The notes below the pieces were generated by a model, which made no database searches, was not told where the DNA came from, and saw only the letters and a program-made list of their open reading frames with translations. A stretch of DNA of 64,000 bases from Psychrobacillus sp. FSL K6-4046 (GTDB lineage: Bacteria; Bacillota; Bacilli; Bacillales_A; Planococcaceae), in the NCBI RefSeq assembly GCF_038624605.1, contig NZ_CP152020.1, forward strand, positions 496,001 through 560,000. Direction: 5' to 3'. Within the stretch, counting starts at the first letter, position 1. Every line of letters starts with the position of its first letter. Below are positions 27,093-35,707 of the stretch, one piece after another. A program made the position numbers and the translations under genes.

Positions 27093-27977
27093 ATGGACTT
27101 GGACATATCAGTCATGACAGTGTCGATTCCAATTGATATGGAAACACGGGAAGAGATGGAAAACTTAATAGAGGAAGCTGCTCATGTCGATTTAATTGAT
27201 TACAATCATTTATTAAATACATCAGAGCTAACAGATTATTTCTTAAAGGGATTTTGTATTTTAGCATATAGCGACGAATCGGATCAATTGGTTGGAGTAT
27301 TAACTGCTGTTGATAGATTAGCTACTTTAGATTACGAATGGAGCGCTGTAGTTCTTCCAAGTGCCCGCAAATTAGGTATTGGAGGAAAACTGCTGCAAGA
27401 ACTACAAAGAAATTTAGAGCTAAGAGGAGCCTCTAGAGATATAGCGTTAGTTGCAAGCGTTGCAAAGACGGGACAATATATGCTGGCAACTCGGGGTTAT
27501 TCATACGAGCTTTCCGAAATTACGATGGTTGCTAATGCAGATTCAATACAAGTGGATAGTCCATTTGAAGTGACGCCTTTTCAAAATGAAGGTGAAGAGC
27601 TAATAGAAGTTCTAGAAAATGCTTTTGGGGATACAGCAGAAGAGGCACAGGAAATGATTGCCTTTAACCTGCAAACACCGAACCGCAAGCTAATGCTTGC
27701 TAAGCAAGAAGGAAAGGTTTTAGGCACAACTACCATTGTAGAAAATGAAGATCAGCTTTGGATAACTGGCTTAGGTGTGCATAAAGAGGCGCAGGGCAAG
27801 GGAGTAGCCAAGGCATTATTGAGCTGGTGTAAGCATGAAGCTTATAAACTTGGAAAGACACAAGTCTATTTGGACGTAGAAACCGACAATGATATTGCCT
27901 TCTCTATTTACGAAAAACAAGGCTTCCAAACAGTAGCTAATACGTTGTTTTATAGAAAAAATGACGTGTTGCAGTAA
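27093..27977 (+). CDS. Two-domain GNAT acetyltransferase
   Basis: A 294-residue protein with two GNAT domains, about residues 5-145 and 150-290. Domain 1 has WSAVVLPSARKLGIGGKLLQEL; domain 2 has ITGLGVHKEAQGKGVAKALLSW (the R/Q-x-x-G-x-G/A acetyl-CoA loop) and VETDNDIAFSIYEKQGFQTV near the end. Two tandem acetyl-CoA folds occur in enzymes such as MshD-like proteins, where often only one is active; here both loops look usable, with the second closer to consensus. It lies 9 bases after the ABC exporter gene, so it is probably cotranscribed. An acetyltransferase beside a multidrug exporter could modify the exported compound, but this is a guess. Confidence 0.85.
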   Translation: MDLDISVMTVSIPIDMETREEMENLIEEAAHVDLIDYNHLLNTSELTDYFLKGFCILAYSDESDQLVGVLTAVDRLATLDYEWSAVVLPSARKLGIGGKLLQELQRNLELRGASRDIALVASVAKTGQYMLATRGYSYELSEITMVANADSIQVDSPFEVTPFQNEGEELIEVLENAFGDTAEEAQEMIAFNLQTPNRKLMLAKQEGKVLGTTTIVENEDQLWITGLGVHKEAQGKGVAKALLSWCKHEAYKLGKTQVYLDVETDNDIAFSIYEKQGFQTVANTLFYRKNDVLQ

Positions 27978-28027
27978 GTTGACTAGATAAATATTTTGTA
28001 TTTAGTTAAGTAAAGACGGAAATATTT

Positions 28028-28078
28028 AGATTGTAGATAACCTCAAGAGACACTTGAGATTTTCTACAATCTTTTTTT
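28028..28078 (+). terminator. Terminator of the ABC exporter/GNAT operon
   Basis: AGATTGTAGA with TCTACAATCT enclosing a second CTCAAG/CTTGAG stem, then a run of T. Confidence 0.88.
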
Positions 28079-28237
28079 ATTAGTTAAGTATAAGATTTCA
28101 CAATTGACGGCTTTTACATCTTCATAAAAATATGTAACAAGAAAACATTTACAAACTCTAAACATAACGCCTATATTATTTTCATAATATCTTTATAAGA
28201 TGAATGTAGAAACATTCAATCGTAAAGGAGCGATCTT

Positions 28238-28423
28238 ATTGGGGTTAAACGATCAACATGTAACAATGAAGAATTCAGACAAAAGGTTACATTCTATGCG
28301 TATTACCCATGTAAAACAAAAAATTCAACTTACGTTACAGTGGATGATTTTAAAGAAGACACGACCACCCAAGCACAAATACATAGCAATCCCCAGACGG
28401 AACTCTATTCCGTCAAAACATAA
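28238..28423 (+). CDS. Small gene in a disputed frame (about 61 aa, non-standard start)
   Basis: A short transcription unit lies here: AAAGGAG at 28224-28230 and a strong terminator at 28474-28506. Two frames are open. The frame with a conventional start (TTG 28239, ends 28427) gives a very basic sequence with poor protein character. The frame shifted by one base gives CNNEEFRQKVTFYAYYPCKT ... TYVTVDDFKED ... ELYSVKT, which has balanced charges and looks like a real small protein, but between the upstream stop and this sequence only ATT (28238) sits at the right distance from the ribosome site. I list the second frame with ATT as possible start. A sequencing error, a rare start codon or a pseudogene would also explain it. 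Confidence 0.35.
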   Translation: MGVKRSTCNNEEFRQKVTFYAYYPCKTKNSTYVTVDDFKEDTTTQAQIHSNPQTELYSVKT

Positions 28424-28473
28424 GTAAAGAACCATTTTCTAGTTTCCTTTAGCCGTGGCTATTAGTAGACCTC

Positions 28474-28506
28474 ATCGTGATAGTAGTCGATATCACGATT
28501 TTTTTA
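28474..28506 (+). terminator. Terminator after the small gene
   Basis: ATCGTGATA with TATCACGAT, 8-base loop, seven T residues. Confidence 0.88.
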
Positions 28507-28545
28507 TTGTTAAGAAATTATAAAGTTCTGAACCTGTGGATAAAT

Positions 28546-28795
28546 TGATGTCTAGCTCCACCGCCTTGCCCCTCGGGGTCAAATGGATAAAAGCTCCGGT
28601 GGCTGAGGAACTGCCTCCTCGCTTTTTCCCATTTGCCTGTCGGGGCAGACATAGGCGCTTGCGCTTTTCTTGATGTCTAGCTCCATCGCCTTGCCCCTCG
28701 GGGTCAAATGGATAAAAACTGCGGTGGCTGAGGAGCTGCCTCCTCGCTTTTCTCCATTTGCCTGTCGGGGCAGAGACAGGCGATTACGCTTTTCT
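28546..28795 (+). repeat. Tandem pair of 125-bp foldback repeats
   Basis: Two units, 28546-28670 and 28671-28795, each run from TGATGTCTAGCTCCA to CGCTTTTCT and differ at only a handful of positions. Inside a unit the left arm (CGCCTTGCCCC ... GTCAAATGG) is complementary to the right arm (CCATTTGCC ... CGGGGCA ... GGCG), so each can fold into a long hairpin. Similar intergenic elements are widespread in Bacillaceae. The pair lies upstream of the GDPD gene; the rest of the gap 28428-28873 contains only the terminator and an AT-rich promoter region. Confidence 0.85.
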
Positions 28796-28873
28796 TGAAA
28801 TTTTTAGAAAATTCATTTCCATTATATTCTACGTGAAGATATACTTAATGTATCTATATGAGGGGGGCATACC

Positions 28874-29599
28874 ATGAAAATTTATGCACACAGAGGCTCG
28901 GCTGGAACTCATCCAGAAAACACAATCTCAGCATTTAAAGCAGCGGCGGCTTTACCTATATTCGGAGTAGAATTTGATGTTCATATGACAAAGGATGGAG
29001 AACTTGTCGTCATTCATGATGAAAAAATTGATCGTACTTCTAATGGACAAGGCTTTATCAAAGATATGACTCTTTCCCAGTTAGAAGCGTATGACTTTGG
29101 AGCTTGGTATTCTCAAAAGTGTAGAGGAGAAAAAATACCAACCTTAAGAGAAGTATTATATGTGTTTAAAGATACTCATCATCATATAAACATTGAATTG
29201 AAATCAGATATATTCCCTTATGAAGGGATGGAGGACAAGGTAATTGAAATGCTCCAAGATTACCGGCTCACAAATCGTGTCGTCGTTTCATCCTTTAATC
29301 ACGAGGTAATTCAAAGTTTTAAAAGGAAGGCACCAAATATAGAAACAGCCATTTTATTTATGGAAGTAATGATTGCTCCTCACAAATATGCAGATTTAGT
29401 AGGAGCAGATGCGTTACATGCGTTTTTCCCAACGGTTATAAGAAAGATGGGTCATGACGCAGTAGCAAGCGGGAAAAAGGTACGTGTTTTCACAGTAAAT
29501 GATGAAGCTTATGTGGACATGTTAGAAGAGATTGGGATCGATGCCATTTTTACTGACTACCCAAAGAAAATGCTAGACTACTTAAATAGTGGGAAGTAG
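28874..29599 (+). CDS. Glycerophosphodiester phosphodiesterase
   Basis: A 241-residue GDPD with the whole catalytic signature: AHRGSAGTHPENTISAF at residues 4-20, VEFDVHMTKDGELVVIHDEKIDRT with the metal-binding glutamate and aspartate and the catalytic histidine, NIELKSD, and at the end VFTVNDEAYVDMLEEIGIDAIFTDYP. It hydrolyses glycerophosphodiesters from membrane lipids to glycerol 3-phosphate and an alcohol. No signal peptide is present, so it acts in the cytosol, like UgpQ or B. subtilis YqiK rather than secreted GlpQ. AGGGGGG lies 7 bases upstream of the ATG. Single-gene unit with its own terminator. Confidence 0.93.
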   Translation: MKIYAHRGSAGTHPENTISAFKAAAALPIFGVEFDVHMTKDGELVVIHDEKIDRTSNGQGFIKDMTLSQLEAYDFGAWYSQKCRGEKIPTLREVLYVFKDTHHHINIELKSDIFPYEGMEDKVIEMLQDYRLTNRVVVSSFNHEVIQSFKRKAPNIETAILFMEVMIAPHKYADLVGADALHAFFPTVIRKMGHDAVASGKKVRVFTVNDEAYVDMLEEIGIDAIFTDYPKKMLDYLNSGK

Positions 29600-29603
29600 T
29601 AAA

Positions 29604-29643
29604 AGGAAAGTGTGAAAGTAAAAAATCACACTTTCTTTTTTAT
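29604..29643 (+). terminator. Terminator after the GDPD gene
   Basis: GAAAGTGTGA (29606-29615) with TCACACTTTC (29626-29635), T run. Confidence 0.88.
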
Positions 29644-29701
29644 ATGAACTTTCATTTACTACTGCACCTCGTCTATTCTTTGCTTGTACTTTTCCTAATA
29701 A

Positions 29702-29854
29702 ATAGGAAAGCGGAATAAAGAAGTAGGTCGTGAACTGACAGGTGTTACAGTATTTAATTCTATTAACGAAGCTGATGTAGCTATGAAATTTTATCGAAAA
29801 TACATTGATAAACTGTATTTTATGATAATTAAAAGAGTCCATTTTAAAAAATGA
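29702..29854 (+). pseudogene. Possible gene remnant (about 50 codons, no start)
   Basis: This frame opens after a stop and lacks a start codon and ribosome site, yet its middle (GRELTGVTVFNSINEADVAM, then KFYRKYIDKLY) reads like the tail of a folded protein. It ends within the stem of the terminator at 29833-29870. I do not recognise the parent family. A decayed gene end is the simplest reading; chance is possible. Confidence 0.25.
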
Positions 29855-29870
29855 ACAAAATGGGCTCTTC
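29833..29870. terminator. Bidirectional terminator hairpin
   Basis: AAGAGTCCATTTT with AAAATGGGCTCTT (one mismatch). It probably serves the minus-strand exported-protein gene that ends at 29921. Confidence 0.7.
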
Positions 29871-29920
29871 TTCAGGTGATTTCAGTTGGTTTATTACCAA
29901 CCTGGTAGTCCAACACTATT

Positions 29921-30565
29921 TTAAAATTTGTTAGGGAATTGTTTTACGACTCCATTTGAAAGTGTATCAGCAAGCTTGAGGATATGATCTATCCCTTTAT
30001 CTAAAGCAATAATACTTGAATCCCAATCCTTTGCCAATCTTGCCTTTACATCCTCCGTAATCAATTCTAAATGCATTTCCAAAAATTCTTTTAATTCTTC
30101 ATTAGGCAAATTGGGATTGGCTTTGCTAAGGAAATCAGCTATATCGTCTGCGTTTTTATACCATTCTTTATTGTATCTTTCAAAATTAGCATTGTTACCG
30201 CTTTTTGCCGCATCGACAACTTTTCCGGCAAGGAGGATATGGTCCTTTAACAGCTCGGTCAATTTATTGCCTGGTGCTTCACCATAATACGGCTTGAAAG
30301 CATTCCCTATGTCTTCCTGATTCTCTAATAACCTTGCTAACACCTTTTCTTGATCGTCAAGACCTTCCAACGTACTTACAATATAAAGTCTCGTCCACAT
30401 GACGTGATCAGTCCATAGCTTTCTTATGTCTCCTTTCAGCTGACATGCAGCTTGGCTAACACATTGTTCTTGGGGTACGTTTTCTTGCGCTTCTGTAGTT
30501 AATGGAGAGGCAATCAAAACAAGGGCCATTAACAATACGGTTGACTTCAAAAACTGATTTTTCAT
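29921..30565 (-). CDS. Exported helical protein of unknown function (214 aa)
   Basis: The N-terminus is a signal peptide (KSTVLLMALVLIASPLTTEA, likely cut after TEA). The mature part is entirely helical by look, with GDIRKLWTDHVMWTRLYIVS, RLLENQEDIGNAFKPYYGE, LTELLKDHILLAGKVVDAA and ERYNKEWYKNADDIADFLSKANPN. Similar Firmicute proteins exist and are sometimes mislabelled 'acetylglutamate kinase'; there is nothing kinase-like here. The repeated D-H, Q-E-D-I-G-N and W-Y-x-N-A motifs suggest a four-helix bundle that might hold a metal or small ligand, but this is speculative. AAGGAG precedes the ATG at 30565. It is a single gene between two terminators. Confidence 0.8.
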   Translation of the reverse strand: MKNQFLKSTVLLMALVLIASPLTTEAQENVPQEQCVSQAACQLKGDIRKLWTDHVMWTRLYIVSTLEGLDDQEKVLARLLENQEDIGNAFKPYYGEAPGNKLTELLKDHILLAGKVVDAAKSGNNANFERYNKEWYKNADDIADFLSKANPNLPNEELKEFLEMHLELITEDVKARLAKDWDSSIIALDKGIDHILKLADTLSNGVVKQFPNKF

Positions 30566-30643
30566 ACTATTTACTCCTTTTTATAGAATTAGAAAAATGT
30601 CCTTGTTATTTTAGCTTTATTCTCTGATTTTATTCTTCCATAC

Positions 30644-30679
30644 AAAAAAGTACTTAAGCTTTTACTTAAGTACTTTTTT
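30644..30679. terminator. Terminator of the iron-transport operon (bidirectional)
   Basis: AAAAAAGTACTTAAG with CTTAAGTACTTTTTT, a 15-bp perfect stem with a 6-base loop. Confidence 0.9.
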
Positions 30680-30771
30680 AAAGGATATCAACCATTTTTT
30701 AATTACTTTCTTATTGGAATTTAAATGGGAATCTATCCGTGTATAGACACATGCCTTAAACAAAATATCGC

Positions 30772-31779
30772 TTATTTTTTTAGCAATAGATACATAAAGT
30801 AAGGAGCACCAATAAGGGAAACTACAATACCGGTTGGTATCCCGCTAGGCTCAAGTATATTTCGTCCGACTGTATCAGCTAGTAACAATAACCAGCCGCC
30901 TAATAGGATTGCAATTGGTAAAAATAGCTGATGTCTTGGACCTACTAGCGATTTCGCGATATGGGGAGCCATTAAACCAATAAATGCAATACCACCCGTA
31001 ACACTAACTGCAGCTGCTGCTAAAGCTACTGCCACTATTAAGAAGGCTATACGTTCTTTTTCAATGGAAACTCCAACACCAATCGCCACTGGCTCACTGA
31101 GTCCTAATAGATTTAACCGGTTTGCTCGATACATGGTAAAAGGAACCAGTACGATCAACCAAGGTAGTAAGGCTAAAATAAAGGGCCAGTCCGCGCCCCA
31201 AATGTTTCCTGCTAACCAATTGGCTATAAAATCAACTTTTTTAGTATCAGCAGAAGAAATGAGAACAATCATTAAGCCTGAAAGCGCCATGGAAAAGCCC
31301 ACACCTATTAATACTAAACGTACTGGCTGGAGTCCAACTTCGCGATTATAGGAAAAGATATAGATTAGAAATGCTGTAAGTAAAGCTCCTAAAAATGCCA
31401 CAATAGGTAAAAGGTAAATAAATGAACCAGGATCTATAGGGAAAAATAAAAAAAACAAAGCAATTGCTACACCTGCTCCAGAATTGATACCAATTATCCC
31501 AGGATCGGCTAAATCGTTTCGAGTAATCCCCTGGAGTATAGCTCCTGATAAAGCAAGAGCCATGCCTGCAAGTAAGGTAATAATAATTCGTGGGAGCCTG
31601 ATAGAAAATAGTACAAACTCTTCCTTAAAGGAGCCATCTCCTAATATAGTTGGAATCAAGCGGTCAAAGGATAGAGAAGAATAGCCAATTCCCGCACTCA
31701 CGAAAGCAGTCACTAAAATTAAAACTAGAAAGCTAACAAATAATATACGTTGTTTTTTTATAACTTTGGGATGAATCAT
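30772..31779 (-). CDS. Iron-siderophore ABC transporter permease (FecCD family), second subunit
   Basis: A 335-residue FecCD/BtuC-type permease with about nine or ten helices. Family landmarks are [42 protein letters not shown] near residue 60-100 and [28 protein letters not shown] near 260-290, which forms the coupling loop to the ATPase. Together with the upstream permease it makes the membrane channel for a ferric siderophore. The ATG overlaps the stop of the preceding gene by 4 bases (ATGA) and has GGAGGG upstream. It is the last gene of the four-gene Fur-type operon. Confidence 0.93.
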   Translation of the reverse strand: [335 protein letters not shown]

Positions 31780-32774
31780 TGAAATATTTTCCCTCCTTTT
31801 CGAACAATCAATAAAAAGAATGGTAGACCCATTATTGCAATGATTGCCGCCACAGGGGTTTCATATGGAATATTAATCGTACGACCGATAGTGTCAGCTA
31901 AAAGCATTAATATAGCTCCTAAAATAGCGGACATAGGGATAATAAATCGATAGTCAGTGCCGACAATGGCCCGAACGATGTGAGGAACCATCAGACCAAC
32001 AAAAGCCATGTTACCAACTAATGCTACGGATGCGCCGGTTAATAAGATAACTACTAAAAATAGAATGGTCTTCACTAAAAAAATTCTTTGCCCTAATCCA
32101 ACTGCTACCTCTTCATTCAAGCTTAAAATAGTAAGCTGTCTAGATAGTAAAAGTGAAACAATAACGCCTGCTATAACAAATGGAGCAATGACCTGTAGCT
32201 GACTCCACGATGTACCAATTAAACCACCGGAGGTCCACATAGAAACATCCTTTGATATTTTAAAATATATACCGATTCCATCTGCAACGGCATATAAAAA
32301 GGCTGAGACGGCAGCTCCTGCAAGAACGATGCGCAAAGGAGAGAATCCGCCTTTTTTAGCAGCCCCTATACTAAAAACTAATATAGCCCCTAACGCAGAA
32401 CCAACAAAGCAAGCAAATGTAATACCTAAATAGTTGGTAGCCGGTAAGAAGGCAAGAGTTACAGCTAAAGCTGCATTTGCCCCAGAGGTTAGACCAAGTA
32501 GACCAGGATCGGCTAAAGGGTTTCTTGTCATCCCTTGCATGATAGCTCCCGATATAGCCAAGGCTGAACCTACTATAATTGCAGCCACCTCACGAGGAAG
32601 ACGTATTTCTCGAATAATATTTATTGAATCGTTGTTTTGGGATGTAAAAATTGCTTTCCACACATCTACAATGCTAGTTTCTGCAGCTCCAAAGATGATA
32701 GCAAAGCCAAACATAATGATAAGCAGGAAGCAGCTTATTATTAATTTAATACTAAAATGCAGAGAAGAGTTCAT
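31776..32774 (-). CDS. Iron-siderophore ABC transporter permease (FecCD family), first subunit
   Basis: A 332-residue permease paralogous to the next gene: IREIRLPREVAAIIVGSALAISGAIMQGMTRNPLADPGLLGL, and VGNMAFVGLMVPHIVRAIVGTDYRFIIP as coupling loop. Two different FecCD subunits in one operon indicate a heterodimeric channel, as in the YfiZ-YfhA or FhuB/FhuG-type systems. AAGGAACT precedes the ATG at 32774, 59 bases after the binding-protein stop. Confidence 0.93.
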   Translation of the reverse strand: MNSSLHFSIKLIISCFLLIIMFGFAIIFGAAETSIVDVWKAIFTSQNNDSINIIREIRLPREVAAIIVGSALAISGAIMQGMTRNPLADPGLLGLTSGANAALAVTLAFLPATNYLGITFACFVGSALGAILVFSIGAAKKGGFSPLRIVLAGAAVSAFLYAVADGIGIYFKISKDVSMWTSGGLIGTSWSQLQVIAPFVIAGVIVSLLLSRQLTILSLNEEVAVGLGQRIFLVKTILFLVVILLTGASVALVGNMAFVGLMVPHIVRAIVGTDYRFIIPMSAILGAILMLLADTIGRTINIPYETPVAAIIAIMGLPFFLLIVRKGGKIFQ

Positions 32775-32833
32775 ATTTTAGTTCCTTTCTGACATGAAGA
32801 AGGAGGAATTCCAATATGAATCCCTCCAGTACA

Positions 32834-33754
32834 CTATTTACTGTTTAAAAAATTTTCCTTAAAGAACGCTAGTTGATAGTCTAAAGAAATTGGGTCATTG
32901 AAGTAGAATTCTTCAGCAACAGCCTCAAAAACTCGATCTTCTTTTACGGCAGGAATATTTTTGTATACATCAGTTTCTTGGAAGGAGTTATCCTGTGTCC
33001 CTGCTTTACTGAAAATAATGTAATCTCCTGCATATTCAGGCAATACTTCGAGCGATAAAGCATAAAACCCATCTTTTAAAGCCATTTCCTTTACTTTTTC
33101 AGGCATTGCTAGCTTCATTTCCTGATAGATAATTTCTGTTCCTCTACCCCAGTTATCACCAAATACATATAATTGCTTGTCAAAATTCTCGATAACAGAG
33201 ACAGTTGCATCATCACCTATTTTGGTTTTAATTTCTTCACCTGCTGTTTGTGCACGTTTCTTAAAATCATCTATCCATTCCTGAGCTTCTTTTTCTTTAT
33301 TTAATAGTTTTCCAATTTCTAAATGTTGAGTAAGGTAATCTACTTTTCCATACGTAAACGTAACAGTTGGAGCAATCTCTTTTAATTTGTCTAAATTTTT
33401 AGCAGTGGAAAGTCCAATGATTAAATCCGGGTCTAGCTCAATAATTTTTTCTAGGTTATCCTCTGAAACCTCTTCTACATCTGCGAAATACTTATCAAAC
33501 TGAGGATTAGATTTCGACCAAGCATCAACCCCAACAAGGTTTACTCCGAGTGCGGCTACATTCCCCGCATAGGTAGATACCACCACAACACGTTTCGGAT
33601 CAGCAGGAACTTCAATCGGACCTTCCTCTGAATTATATGTAATAGTAGTAGACTCTTTGGGATTTTCATTAGCTGTTCCATTTGTTTCGTCATTATTACA
33701 AGCGCTCATTAATAAGATAAGTAAAAACAATATTGGTATAAGAAGCTTTTTCAT
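32834..33754 (-). CDS. fhuD: Siderophore-binding lipoprotein, FhuD/YxeB-like
   Basis: The 306-residue protein has a lipoprotein signal with lipobox LMSAC (cysteine at 19) and is therefore anchored to the outer face of the membrane. The body follows B. subtilis FhuD closely: ITYNSEEGPIEVPADPKRVVVV, GVDAWSKSNPQFDKYF, LDPDLIIGL, LKEIAPTVTF, SVIENFDKQLYVFGDNWGRG, IIYQEMKLAMP, LEVLPEYAGDYI and FYFNDPISLDYQL. This points to hydroxamate siderophores such as ferrichrome, ferrioxamine or schizokinen. Its ATG overlaps the ATPase stop (ATGA). Hydroxamate specificity is inferred from similarity. Confidence 0.88.
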   Translation of the reverse strand: MKKLLIPILFLLILLMSACNNDETNGTANENPKESTTITYNSEEGPIEVPADPKRVVVVSTYAGNVAALGVNLVGVDAWSKSNPQFDKYFADVEEVSEDNLEKIIELDPDLIIGLSTAKNLDKLKEIAPTVTFTYGKVDYLTQHLEIGKLLNKEKEAQEWIDDFKKRAQTAGEEIKTKIGDDATVSVIENFDKQLYVFGDNWGRGTEIIYQEMKLAMPEKVKEMALKDGFYALSLEVLPEYAGDYIIFSKAGTQDNSFQETDVYKNIPAVKEDRVFEAVAEEFYFNDPISLDYQLAFFKENFLNSK

Positions 33755-34551
33755 TTTTTATATTCTCCCTTTAGTAGGTTATATGTAATGCACATTGGTT
33801 TTTCTGTCCTCGGATCCAAGCCTATTTCAGCATCAATTTGAAAGACATCTCTTAAAATTTCTTTTGTGATGACTTCCTTGCAATTACCAGCCTTAATAAT
33901 ATGGCCATCTTTGAGAGCAATAATATAATCAGCAAAGCGTGCAGCTTGGTTTAAATCATGTAAAACCATAACAATAGTTCTTTTTTCTTGAACATTTAAC
34001 TTCTGTAAAAGCTCTAGTACTTCTAATTGGTGGGCCATATCGAGATAGGTGGTTGGTTCATCTAAAAAGATGATTTCCGTTTCCTGTGCAAGCGCCATAG
34101 CAATCCAGACTCTTTGACGCTGTCCTCCTGAAAGGGAATCTACTGGTAGATATTTAAACCCAAGGGTTCCAGTCACTTCCATTGCCCAATCTATTACCTC
34201 ATAATCTCTTTTGGTGAGACGTCCAAAACCGCTTTGGTAGGGGAAACGACCATAGGATACTAGTTCACCAACTGAAAGTCCACTTGCACTTTCCGGAGTT
34301 TGGGGGAGAATCGCCATCTTCTTAGCAAGCACTTTTGTGTTTTCTCTTGAAACTGTTTTCCCATCTAACAATATAGATCCTGATTGGTGTGGAATAATCC
34401 GCGTAATTGCTTTTAGAAGGGTGGATTTGCCACAGCCATTAGGGCCAATAATTGTTGTAATTTTTTGGTCAGGAATTTGTATAGATAGCTCCTTCACAAT
34501 AAGTTTTTCTCCATAGCCTATAGACAAATCTTCCGTATAAAGGCGAACCAT
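33751..34551 (-). CDS. Iron-siderophore ABC transporter ATPase
   Basis: A 266-residue ATPase of the FepC/YusV type: Walker A GPNGCGKST, the Q-loop AILPQTP, a signature LSGGQRQRVWIAMALAQ, Walker B IIFLDEPTTYLD and the switch histidine VLHDLNQAARFAD. It powers uptake through the two FecCD permeases encoded downstream. It heads the minus-strand operon, with GGAGG 7 bases before the ATG and a Fur-type box 36 bases beyond the start. Confidence 0.93.
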   Translation of the reverse strand: MVRLYTEDLSIGYGEKLIVKELSIQIPDQKITTIIGPNGCGKSTLLKAITRIIPHQSGSILLDGKTVSRENTKVLAKKMAILPQTPESASGLSVGELVSYGRFPYQSGFGRLTKRDYEVIDWAMEVTGTLGFKYLPVDSLSGGQRQRVWIAMALAQETEIIFLDEPTTYLDMAHQLEVLELLQKLNVQEKRTIVMVLHDLNQAARFADYIIALKDGHIIKAGNCKEVITKEILRDVFQIDAEIGLDPRTEKPMCITYNLLKGEYKK

Positions 34552-34586
34552 TTAAAAACCTCCAAACTAACAGTTGATAAAATAAA

Positions 34587-34607
34587 TGAAAACGATTATC
34601 ATTATCA
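34587..34607. promoter_or_regulatory. Fur-type box between the divergent iron genes
   Basis: The stretch contains GATTATCATTATCA; read on the minus strand, TGATAATGATAATCG matches the bacillar Fur 7-1-7 core (TGATAATnATTATCA) closely. It lies between the siderophore operon and the flavoprotein gene and could repress both when iron is plentiful. Confidence 0.8.
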
Positions 34608-34669
34608 TAAAGAAAGCATATGGAATTTTTGGGCAGAAGTCAACAATAAATTTCAAAGGGGATTACAGT

Positions 34670-35707
34670 ATGCGTGATATATTTGATGTAACGATAATTG
34701 GTGGTGGCCCAGCAGGCTTATATTCTGCTTTTTATAGTGGATTACGAGAAATGAAAACAAAGATTATTGAATTCCAACCCCAGCTAGGTGGTAAAGTTCA
34801 TGTTTATCCAGAAAAAATGATATGGGATGTGGGGGGACAGCCTCCAATCTCGGGTGAACGATTAATCCATCAGCTAGTAGAGCAGGGGTTAACATTTAAT
34901 CCGGAAGTAGTATTAAACGAAAAGGTAGAAGCAATTAGTAAGGATAACAATGTCTTTTGTTTAACTACAGCTTCTGGAGAAATTCATTATTCCAAAACCA
35001 TTATCCTTGCAATCGGGGGGGGAATCCTAAACCCTCTTAAACTAGACATACGTGGAGCAGATCGCTTTGAGGTTAGTAACCTAAACTATACGATCAAATC
35101 TATTCGTCGCTTTAAGGATAAAACCGTCGTCATCTCAGGTGGAGGGAACTCTGCGATTGATTGGGCAAACGAACTGGAGCCAATTGCCAAAAAAGTATTT
35201 GTTACTTACCGCAAGGATGCGTTAAATGGACATGAAGCTCAAATAACTCAATTGATGAATAGCTCAGTAACCTGCTTATTCAATACATCTATCACTAAGC
35301 TGATCGCTTCTAATAACCGTGACATTATTGAACAGGTAGCCCTTTCAAACAATGAAACAGGGGAAATTACTTATCTTGAAGTGGATGAAGTCATTATCAA
35401 TCATGGCTATGAACGAGATGCAGAGTTGATTGAAAAAAGTACGGTAAATATAGCAGTGAAGGATGAATATTACGTAGCCGGCACCAGTAAAAGTGAGACG
35501 TCTGTTCCAGGTATTTACGCAGCTGGAGACATATTAGCTCATCCAGGAAAACTACACTTAATTGCAGGTACTTTCCAAGATGCAGCAAATGCGGTAAACC
35601 GAGCGAAACAATTCATTGAACCAGATGCACATAGCTTTGCCATGGTATCCTCTCATAACGACATGTTTAAGGAAAAGAACAAACAAATGCAAAAACAGCT
35701 TATTTAA
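34670..35707 (+). CDS. Ferredoxin-NADP(+) reductase type 2 / thioredoxin-reductase-like flavoprotein (YcgT/YumC-like)
   Basis: A 345-residue FAD- and NAD(P)H-binding oxidoreductase. The FAD motif is TIIGGGPAGLYSAFYSG at residues 8-24, with KIIEFQPQLGGKV; the NADPH motif is VVISGGGNSAIDWANEL; the C-terminal FAD site is PGIYAAGDIL. The redox-active CxxC of thioredoxin reductases is absent, as in YumC/YcgT ferredoxin-NADP reductases. In B. subtilis YcgT is a Fur-regulated member, and here the gene shares a Fur-type box with siderophore uptake, so it may supply electrons to release iron from siderophores. ATG 34670 (AAAGGGGA upstream) is preferred to the ATG at 34586, which lies on the Fur box. 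Confidence 0.88.
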   Translation: MRDIFDVTIIGGGPAGLYSAFYSGLREMKTKIIEFQPQLGGKVHVYPEKMIWDVGGQPPISGERLIHQLVEQGLTFNPEVVLNEKVEAISKDNNVFCLTTASGEIHYSKTIILAIGGGILNPLKLDIRGADRFEVSNLNYTIKSIRRFKDKTVVISGGGNSAIDWANELEPIAKKVFVTYRKDALNGHEAQITQLMNSSVTCLFNTSITKLIASNNRDIIEQVALSNNETGEITYLEVDEVIINHGYERDAELIEKSTVNIAVKDEYYVAGTSKSETSVPGIYAAGDILAHPGKLHLIAGTFQDAANAVNRAKQFIEPDAHSFAMVSSHNDMFKEKNKQMQKQLI

